From an uncultured Curvibacter sp. (GTDB lineage: Bacteria; Pseudomonadota; Gammaproteobacteria; Burkholderiales; Burkholderiaceae): DNA of 12,182 nucleotides. The stretch spans positions 1 to 12,182 of the forward strand of contig CAMLNH010000041.1 in NCBI GenBank assembly GCA_946481355.1, in the 5' to 3' direction. The notes beneath the pieces were generated by a model that made no database searches, was not told where the DNA came from, and saw only the letters and a program-made list of their open reading frames with translations. Numbering within the stretch: position 1 is the stretch's first letter; each line of letters starts with the position of its first letter. Shown here piece by piece: positions 7,297 to 12,182 of this stretch. The translations under genes were made by a program, and so were the position numbers.

Positions 7297-7313
7297 TCAA
7301 TGACGAGGACTCC

Positions 7314-8222
7314 ATGGACATCAAGCGCCTCACGCATTTCATCGCCCTGGCCGAGGAGGGGCGCTTTGCCCTGGCCGCAGCACGCGTGCACCTGAGCCAG
7401 GCGGCTTTCAGTCGCAGCATCCAGACGCTGGAGGAGAGCCTGGGCCTGCGCCTGTTCGACCGCGGGGCCGGCGGCGCGCGGCTGACGCCGGCCGGTGAAG
7501 TGGTGCTGCGTCGCGCCCGGGAGCTGGTCTTTGAAAGCCGATGCCTGCAGCGCGACATCGAACTGGTGAAACAGGGCGACGCCGGGGAGATCGCCATCGG
7601 CGTCGCTCCGATGCCTGCGGCCGTGCTGCTGCCCGAACTGCTGTGCCGCCTGCGCCAGCAAAGTCCACAGCTCGTGACCCGGGTGCAGATGGGCAATCTG
7701 CCGCGGCTGCTGGAGCTGCTCGATGCCCAGGCGCTGGACTTCTGTCTGGGCGATCCGCGTCTCATGGCGCGCACTACGCGCTATGAGACACAACACTTGG
7801 GCAAGCAGCACGGGGGCTTCTACTGCCGCCGCACACACCCGCTGGTGCGCGGCAAGATGGCGATGGGGCCTGAGGCGCTGCGACAGTACGGCGTGGCCAT
7901 GATCTCCTTGAGCCCGGCTTTGCTCGAAGGTATGTCCGCGCTCTATGGTTTTGCTTCTGCCGCGGAATTCCCTCTGGTGACCGAATGCGATGACATCGGC
8001 ACCCTGCTGCATCTGGTGTTGCATTCCGATGTCATTGTGCTCTTGCCGGATGCGGTGGCGGCGCGCTCCCCCAGACCGCTGCATCTGCTGCGTTACGGCA
8101 AGGTACCGCCGGTCTATGCCGACATCCATGCTCTCTGGCTCAAGGGGCGCACGCTTGCGCCTTCAGCCCGGCGCGCCATCACGCTGGCCAGGGAGGTCAG
8201 CGACAGCATCCCGGGGCGTTGA
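7314..8222 (+). CDS. LysR-type transcriptional regulator
   Basis: A 302-residue protein of normal LysR length. Residues 1-60 are the winged helix-turn-helix (MDIKRLTHFIALAEEGRFALAA, then LSQAAFSRSIQTLEESLGLRLFDR and LTPAGE). A linker helix follows, and residues about 90-300 form the periplasmic-binding-protein-like effector domain. The start at 7314 puts MDIKRL at the N terminus as expected, with GAGG upstream; an in-frame ORF from 7251 would run through both operator boxes and has no family similarity. The gene is divergent from the sulfatase/cytochrome operon, which is therefore its most likely target, together with itself. The inducer cannot be read from sequence. ybaK follows 32 bases after its stop on the same strand but is probably functionally unrelated. 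Confidence 0.93.
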   Translation: MDIKRLTHFIALAEEGRFALAAARVHLSQAAFSRSIQTLEESLGLRLFDRGAGGARLTPAGEVVLRRARELVFESRCLQRDIELVKQGDAGEIAIGVAPMPAAVLLPELLCRLRQQSPQLVTRVQMGNLPRLLELLDAQALDFCLGDPRLMARTTRYETQHLGKQHGGFYCRRTHPLVRGKMAMGPEALRQYGVAMISLSPALLEGMSALYGFASAAEFPLVTECDDIGTLLHLVLHSDVIVLLPDAVAARSPRPLHLLRYGKVPPVYADIHALWLKGRTLAPSARRAITLAREVSDSIPGR

Positions 8223-8254
8223 ATACCAGAGCCTGGCATCGGACAATCTCAGGC

Positions 8255-8746
8255 ATGGCCAAAAAAGACCACGTTTCCGAGACACCCGCCACCCAGTTGC
8301 TGAAAGCGAACAAGGTGGCGTATACCGAGCATCCCTACGAGTACCTGGAGCATGGCGGTGCCCAGCACAGCGCCCAGGTGCTGGGCTGGGACCCGTACAC
8401 CGTGGTCAAGACGCTGATCATGCAGGACCAGGACGCCAAACCCCTGGTGGTGCTGATGCACGGCAACCGCAAGGTGTCCACGAAGAATTTGGCACGCCAG
8501 ATCGGTGCCAAATCGGTCGAGCCCTGCAAGCCCGAGGTGGCCAACCGCCACAGCGGCTACCTCGTGGGCGGCACCTCACCCTTTGGCACGCGGCGCGAGA
8601 TGCCGGTCTATATCGAGGAAAGCATCCTGGCCTTGCCGCGCATCCTGATCAATGGCGGACGGCGCGGCTATCTGGTCGGGCTGGATCCCCAGGTCTGTGT
8701 GCAGCTGCTGGGCGCGCGGCCCGTGCAGTGTGCGTTGGCTGATTAA
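8255..8746 (+). CDS. ybaK: Cys-tRNA(Pro)/Cys-tRNA(Cys) deacylase YbaK
   Basis: A 163-residue protein of the YbaK/EbsC editing family, full length. It hydrolyses Cys mischarged on tRNA(Pro) in trans, protecting translation from Cys-for-Pro errors. Visible hallmarks are WDPYTVVKTLIM, with the conserved catalytic-site Lys at about 52, VLMHGNRKVSTKNLA (67-80), and the GGTSPFGTRREMPVYIEE loop (105-122) followed by ILINGGRRGYLVGLDP. The start at 8255 gives the usual N terminus (MAKKDHVSETPATQLL). An in-frame TTG at 8219 would overlap the LysR stop and has no support. The ribosome site is weak (AGG directly before the start). Confidence 0.93.
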   Translation: MAKKDHVSETPATQLLKANKVAYTEHPYEYLEHGGAQHSAQVLGWDPYTVVKTLIMQDQDAKPLVVLMHGNRKVSTKNLARQIGAKSVEPCKPEVANRHSGYLVGGTSPFGTRREMPVYIEESILALPRILINGGRRGYLVGLDPQVCVQLLGARPVQCALAD

Positions 8747-8795
8747 GGCGCAGAAGAGAGGCGCCAGTTCCGACCAACGCACCAGGGCGGACTCT

Positions 8796-8811
8796 GCGAG
8801 AATTATCTCGC
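8796..8811. promoter_or_regulatory. Perfect 6-4-6 inverted repeat upstream of the diguanylate cyclase
   Basis: GCGAGA-ATTA-TCTCGC lies in the 82-base gap between ybaK and the diguanylate cyclase, 17 bases before the cyclase ATG and just ahead of its GGAG ribosome site. It could be an operator for a dimeric regulator or an RNA hairpin near the ribosome site. There is no T-run after it, so an intrinsic terminator is unlikely. Confidence 0.4.
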
Positions 8812-8828
8812 TACCGGAGTCTTCCCTC

Positions 8829-10205
8829 ATGTGGTTTCCGAGTCGGACCTTCCTGTCCAGGCATGCCGTGGCGCTGAGCAGCGCCCTGGTCGTCTTCCTG
8901 CTGCTGCAGCTCGCTGGTGAAGTGTTGCTGCGCTCCCTGCTGCAGGATCGCGTGAGCAAACGCCAGCTGGGAACCCTGTCCTACGCCACGACCCTGCGGG
9001 TGCGCCTGGAGCGTGAGCTCAACGCGTTGCTCAACCTCAACAGCGGTCTGGTGGCCTACCTCACCGTGCGCAACAGCAGCATGGAAACCCGCGAAGTTCA
9101 GGCCATCCTGGCCGAGCTGCATCGCAGCAGCCAGCACGTGCGCAATTTCGCCGTGGCGGTGGGCTACCGCCTGCTCTACGTGCATCCCGTGGAAGGCAAT
9201 GAGCGGGCCATCGGCCTGTATTACCCGGACATCCCGGCCCAGTGGTCTGTCATCCAGCGCATTGCCCAGAGTGGCCAGCCGGCCCTGGCCGGTCCGGTGC
9301 AACTGGTCCAGGGCGGGCGCGGCCTGATCTACCGCAAGCCCATCATGATCGATGGCCGCTACTGGGGCCTGCTGTCCACGGTGATTGACTCAGACTCGCT
9401 GTTCCGTATGGTGCAGGCGGAGGCCACGGATGGCGATTACGAGTTCGCCATCCGCGGCAGTGACGGTCGGGGGCACGAGGGGGGGGCCGTCTGGGGGCCG
9501 CTGTCCCACTTCGAGCAGCCCGATGCCCTGATGCAGCAGATGGAGGTACCGGGTGGTCAATGGGTGATTGCCGTGCGGCCGGTGAAGGTAGACGACACCC
9601 TGCCCCTGCGCGCCGGTCTGCGCACCGGCGTGGCAGTGGCCGGCCTGGTGGTGGCGCTGATGCTGTTCCTGCTCATCCGCAACCGGGGCGTGATGGCGCA
9701 CCGCGCCATGTACGACGATCTCACGCGCCTGCCCAACCGCCGCCTGTTCGAGGACCGGGCCCTGATGGCCTTCTCGCGCCAGCAGCGCCAGCCCGGTCAG
9801 CTCTGTGCCCTGCTGTTTCTGGACCTGGATGACTTCAAGTCGGTCAACGACCGCCATGGCCACAAGGCCGGTGACGCCGTGCTGGTGGCCGTGGCGGCGC
9901 GGGCCCAGGCCGCGGTGCGCCAGAACGACACGGTGGCGCGCTGGGGCGGGGACGAGTTCATCGTGCTGCTGGAGAACATCTCGGCCGACATGCTGGAGAC
10001 CATTGCCCGGCGCCTGCGCCGTTCCATCCAGGAGCCGGTCGACTACCAGGGTAACCCTGTGCAGGTCGGAGTGTCTATCGGACTGGCGCTCTATCCGGAT
10101 GCGGGGCAAGACCTGGACCAGCTGCTGCACGCGGCCGACCACCACATGTACAGCGACAAGACCGATCGCAAGGGCGCTTCGCGGCCGGCGCCGCTGGCAG
10201 AATAG
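8829..10205 (+). CDS. Membrane diguanylate cyclase with periplasmic CHASE sensor domain
   Basis: A 458-residue protein that makes the second messenger c-di-GMP from two GTP. Segment order: membrane helix 1 (about 12-34), periplasmic CHASE-type domain (about 50-250; [14 protein letters not shown] and the [20 protein letters not shown] block are typical), membrane helix 2 (about 264-284), then GGDEF domain (about 293-450) beginning [13 protein letters not shown]. The active site is intact: [12 protein letters not shown] supplies the first metal Asp and RWGGDEF (371-377) is canonical. R364-x-x-D367, five residues before GGDEF, is an inhibitory I-site, so product feedback is expected. No EAL domain is fused. 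The start at 8829 has GGAG 9 bases upstream and gives a sensible N terminus; in-frame Mets further upstream (to 8652) overlap ybaK and are rejected. The CHASE ligand is unknown. Confidence 0.93.
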   Translation: MWFPSRTFLSRHAVALSSALVVFLLLQLAGEVLLRSLLQDRVSKRQLGTLSYATTLRVRLERELNALLNLNSGLVAYLTVRNSSMETREVQAILAELHRSSQHVRNFAVAVGYRLLYVHPVEGNERAIGLYYPDIPAQWSVIQRIAQSGQPALAGPVQLVQGGRGLIYRKPIMIDGRYWGLLSTVIDSDSLFRMVQAEATDGDYEFAIRGSDGRGHEGGAVWGPLSHFEQPDALMQQMEVPGGQWVIAVRPVKVDDTLPLRAGLRTGVAVAGLVVALMLFLLIRNRGVMAHRAMYDDLTRLPNRRLFEDRALMAFSRQQRQPGQLCALLFLDLDDFKSVNDRHGHKAGDAVLVAVAARAQAAVRQNDTVARWGGDEFIVLLENISADMLETIARRLRRSIQEPVDYQGNPVQVGVSIGLALYPDAGQDLDQLLHAADHHMYSDKTDRKGASRPAPLAE

Positions 10206-10228
10206 CGGCCGGTATCAATCTCTGGCCT

Positions 10229-10233
10229 AGGAG
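10229..10233 (+). promoter_or_regulatory. Shine-Dalgarno supporting the TTG start of plsY
   Basis: AGGAG sits 7 bases before the TTG at 10241 and decides that start. No ATG lies nearby in frame: the next Met is residue 32, past the first membrane helix. Confidence 0.75.
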
Positions 10234-10240
10234 CAACAAC

Positions 10241-10873
10241 TTGGATTCGCTGTCCACCTTCTACCCCGTGCTGGCCGCTGTCGCGGCCTATCTGCTGGGG
10301 TCCCTGTCCTTTGCCGTCATCGTCAGCCGCGTCATGGGGCTGAGCGATCCGCGCACCTACGGCAGCAAGAACCCCGGTGCCACCAATGTGTTGCGCTCGG
10401 GCTCGAAGAAGGCGGCGGTGGTCACGCTGCTGCTCGATGCGGTCAAGGGCTGGTTGCCCGTGGTGCTGGTGCGCTGCTATGGCCAGCCCTACGGTCTGGA
10501 GTCCGGCGCCGTGGCCCTGGTGGGCTTGGGCGCCTTTCTGGGGCATCTCTACCCCGTGTTCTTCCGTTTCGAAGGCGGCAAGGGCGTGGCCACGGCGGCC
10601 GGCGTGCTGCTGGGCCTGCACTGGGGGCTGGGCCTGGCGACGCTGGCCACCTGGATTCTGATCGCGGTCTTCTTCCGCTATTCCTCTTTGGCCTCGCTGG
10701 TGGCTGCGGTGTTCGCTCCGCTCTACTACGTCTTCGGCGACGGCCTGGCCTGGACCATGGAAGGCCCGGTGCTGTTTACCGTCTGCGTGATGTCGCTGCT
10801 GCTGATCTACCGCCATGCCGAAAACATCGGCCGGCTGGCGCGTGGCACCGAATCCAGGCTGGGCAAGAAGTAG
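10241..10873 (+). CDS. plsY: Acyl-phosphate:glycerol-3-phosphate acyltransferase PlsY
   Basis: A 210-residue inner-membrane enzyme that transfers an acyl chain from acyl-phosphate (made by PlsX) to glycerol-3-phosphate, the first step of phospholipid synthesis. All three conserved loops are present: [12 protein letters not shown] (41-52), [18 protein letters not shown] (101-118) and [14 protein letters not shown] (191-204). Hydrophobic spans between them fit the five-helix fold. Length is normal. Translation starts at TTG with an excellent AGGAG upstream; an ATG start would remove the first helix. It begins 35 bases after the diguanylate cyclase stop and may share its transcript. It converges on the HD-GYP-like gene with 21 bases between stops. 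Confidence 0.96.
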   Translation: MDSLSTFYPVLAAVAAYLLGSLSFAVIVSRVMGLSDPRTYGSKNPGATNVLRSGSKKAAVVTLLLDAVKGWLPVVLVRCYGQPYGLESGAVALVGLGAFLGHLYPVFFRFEGGKGVATAAGVLLGLHWGLGLATLATWILIAVFFRYSSLASLVAAVFAPLYYVFGDGLAWTMEGPVLFTVCVMSLLLIYRHAENIGRLARGTESRLGKK

Positions 10874-10875
10874 GA

Positions 10876-10898
10876 CTGAACCCGCTGCGCGGCGTCAG
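10876..10898. terminator. Possible bidirectional hairpin between plsY and the HD-GYP-like gene
   Basis: CTGA (10876-10879) pairs with TCAG (10895-10898), and CCGC (10882-10885) with GCGG (10889-10892) around a three-base loop, with a 2x2 mismatch between the stems. It spans the whole convergent gap and overlaps the stop codon of the minus-strand gene. There is no T-run on either side, so it is at best a weak terminator. Confidence 0.3.
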
Positions 10899-11857
10899 CC
10901 CATCTGGGCGGCGTGGGCGCCGAGCTGCAGGATCAGGTGGTGGTTCAGGCGCAGCCGCACCACCGACGCAGCAAGCGCGGCCTGGATGACCGGGCGGCCG
11001 CTGAGCGTGCGGTGCAGGCGCGGCCGCGGCAGCACCTGCCCGTCCGCGCCGGTGACCACGGCCACATGGGGCAGATTGGGCCGCGGGCTGCGGCGCATCA
11101 CGATGGCCAGGGTGTTGTCTTCCAGCCGCACATAGGTGCCCGGCGGGCACAGGCCCACAGCGCGCACCAGGGCGTGGCCGATCTCGTCGTTGTAGGCATT
11201 GGCGCCCGTCATGATGGTGCGCACGGATTCGGTGGTGCTGCGACCTTCCCGTGACTTGCGCGGCGAGATCATGGCGGCGTAACGGTCTACCACGCGCAGG
11301 ATGCGCACCAGGCGTTTGTGCGGCGGCAGCAGACGCAGCTCGATCTTTTCGGTGTACTCGTCGTGGTGCGAGGACACGACCTCGGTCCACAGTGGATCAC
11401 TCACGCCGAGGTTTTTGGCCAGCATGAGACCGCCCTTGGGCGCATGCAGGCGCACGACTTCGAGCTGAGGCGGGCTGAGCTTCTCGGTCTGCAGTGCCAG
11501 CTCGTCCTGCAACTCGGTCATGGCAATGTTCATGGTCAGCGCGGCGTGCACCAGGCTGTCGCGCTCCTTGGCTTCCAGCTTGAGCTCGGCGGCCAGCAGA
11601 TGACAGAGCGTGGCGCAGACCAGGCTGTGCGAGGCGCTGTAGCCTACCGAGGAGTTGGTGGCCAGCTGAAAGAGCAGGTAGATGCCCACGTCGGCGTCGC
11701 GCTGCAGCAGAGCCTGCATCCAGCGGTCGTACTGCCAGACGCGTTGCTCGAACTCCTGCACGCTCAGCGGGCTGCCCAGCAGGATGCCCAGGCCGGATTC
11801 CAGATCCGACCACAGGCCCAGCAGGTCTTCGTATTCGTTTTCGTCTTGGACACTCAC
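10895..11857 (-). CDS. HD-GYP-like protein with degenerate catalytic motifs
   Basis: A 320-residue protein if translation starts at the GTG at 11857. Residues about 73-200 follow the HD-GYP layout: SASHSLVCATL (H77), then AALTMNIAM (105-113) where active members have AALLHDIGK, then RLHAPKGG (H138), SSHHDEYTEK (163-171) where active members have HHExxDGxGYP, and RILRVVDRYAAMISPR (185-200). The metal-binding HD is thus Met-Asn, and GYP is absent. The family breaks down c-di-GMP with a bound metal centre; this member probably cannot and may instead sense or scaffold. The region after 205 has no clear domain. The ORF continues open to 12067, but that extension is antisense-like sequence overlapping the protease gene in another frame. 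The GTG start is the best available, though only a weak GAAAGAG precedes it. The gene lies 44 bases downstream of the protease stop on the same strand. Confidence 0.75.
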   Translation of the reverse strand: MSVQDENEYEDLLGLWSDLESGLGILLGSPLSVQEFEQRVWQYDRWMQALLQRDADVGIYLLFQLATNSSVGYSASHSLVCATLCHLLAAELKLEAKERDSLVHAALTMNIAMTELQDELALQTEKLSPPQLEVVRLHAPKGGLMLAKNLGVSDPLWTEVVSSHHDEYTEKIELRLLPPHKRLVRILRVVDRYAAMISPRKSREGRSTTESVRTIMTGANAYNDEIGHALVRAVGLCPPGTYVRLEDNTLAIVMRRSPRPNLPHVAVVTGADGQVLPRPRLHRTLSGRPVIQAALAASVVRLRLNHHLILQLGAHAAQMG

Positions 11858-11901
11858 GATGGGATCGACTCTTTCCCCGCCAGCATAACCCAGAGGAGGG
11901 G

Positions 11902-12182
11902 TCAGTAGCGCTGTTCCAGCACCAGCTGGTCGTTGGTGCGTGTCATCTGGAAGCGGGTCAGGTAGCTGTTGCCCAGCAGGACATAGGGCATGGGCGCGGG
12001 GGTGACCAGGGCTTCGACATCGTAGACGTCGAGGCTGCCCAGGCGCACCGTGGAGAGCTTGACGCACCAGCCCACCGTGACGCCGTTGGACGTGCTGACC
12101 TGGACCGTCTGCCCCGACTGGTAGCGCAGGCCGATGGCTTCGGCGCGCTCGTAGTGGAGCTTCATGCCCTCGAGCGCCGCCC
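11902..12182 (-). CDS. Retropepsin-like aspartic protease (TIGR02281-like), C-terminal part only
   Basis: About 92 residues are visible; the N-terminal part lies beyond the right edge. RAEAIGLRYQSGQTVQVSTSNG, VRLGSLDVYDVEALV and PMPYVLLGNSYLTRFQMTRTNDQLVLEQRY match the C-terminal half of bacterial clan AA retropepsin-like proteins, usually periplasmic with one N-terminal membrane helix. The catalytic DTG is not seen. The edge codon shows only its last two bases (GG, compatible with Gly) followed by Ala, so the motif may be cut by the window edge. The Met at 12165 is internal to the domain and not the start. Cellular substrate is unknown. The HD-GYP-like gene follows on the same strand. Confidence 0.82.
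   Translation of the reverse strand, partial: AALEGMKLHYERAEAIGLRYQSGQTVQVSTSNGVTVGWCVKLSTVRLGSLDVYDVEALVTPAPMPYVLLGNSYLTRFQMTRTNDQLVLEQRY

Larger units (their letters stand above)
7204..7313. promoter_or_regulatory. Divergent promoter region between sulfatase operon and LysR gene
   Basis: This 110-base spacer must carry the promoters of the minus-strand operon and of the LysR gene. It is visibly more AT-rich than its surroundings between about 7250 and 7305. It contains the two LysR boxes listed separately. On the plus strand a weak pair TTGCGT (7251-7256) and TACCAT (7273-7278), 16 bases apart, could be the LysR gene's own promoter; if so, box 1 covers its -35 and would give autorepression. 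Toward the operon, TTGACG (7259-7254, minus strand) lies inside box 1, but no convincing -10 follows. That fits an activator-dependent promoter. Confidence 0.6.

Noticed and set aside
8652..8828. A longer diguanylate cyclase starting at 8652 inside ybaK
   Set aside because: The extra 59 residues overlap ybaK and the intergenic palindrome. The Met at 8829 has a GGAG ribosome site and starts right before the first membrane helix.
11858..12067. A 70-residue N-terminal extension of the HD-GYP-like gene to an ATG at 12067
   Set aside because: It overlaps the conserved retropepsin C terminus in another frame and reads as low-complexity Pro/Arg/Gly shadow sequence. The GTG at 11857 is preferred.

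Overview
The window is GC-rich, densely coded bacterial chromosome with no gene-free stretch over about 110 bases. Protein flavours (Tas-type aldo/keto reductase, YbaK deacylase, PlsY, a TIGR02281-type retropepsin-like protease, an HD-GYP-like protein) suggest a betaproteobacterium, probably Burkholderiales and close to Comamonadaceae. That placement is inferred from protein character, not from a marker gene. I see no tRNA, rRNA, CRISPR array, insertion sequence or prophage gene.

Layout. Left edge: the 3' part of a Tas-like aldo/keto reductase (+) ends 15 bases from the end of a convergent four-gene minus-strand unit. Read in its own direction (7203 down to 906) that unit encodes a sulfatase-family hydrolase with a signal peptide and a C-terminal membrane anchor, a membrane-anchored octaheme c-type cytochrome with HEAT-like and TPR repeats, a YitT-family membrane protein, and a coniferyl-aldehyde-dehydrogenase-like ALDH. 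Gaps inside the unit are about 7, 68 and 19 bases, so it reads as an operon. A LysR-type regulator is transcribed divergently from it. The 110-base spacer holds two matching LysR boxes (TTGCGT-N5-GCAA) whose centres are 31 bp apart, three helical turns.

Right half: the LysR gene is followed on the same strand by ybaK (Cys-tRNA(Pro) deacylase), a CHASE-GGDEF diguanylate cyclase and plsY (acyl-phosphate:glycerol-3-phosphate acyltransferase, TTG start). plsY converges on a minus-strand pair: a degenerate HD-GYP-like protein and, upstream of it, a retropepsin-like protease cut by the window edge. This half looks like ordinary housekeeping and signalling genes.

The most interesting part is the LysR-controlled unit at 906-8222. 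Its sulfatase keeps the overall fold signatures and metal ligands, but two key catalytic positions are changed: the formylglycine motif is C-E-S-S-R instead of CxPxR, and the His of the usual GKWHLG motif is Asn. It is anchored at its C terminus and sits directly upstream of an octaheme cytochrome with protein-interaction repeats. Together they look like a periplasmic, membrane-tethered hydrolase/redox module of unknown substrate, with a cytoplasmic aldehyde dehydrogenase and a small membrane protein in the same transcript. The substrate and any electron-transfer link between them are inference.
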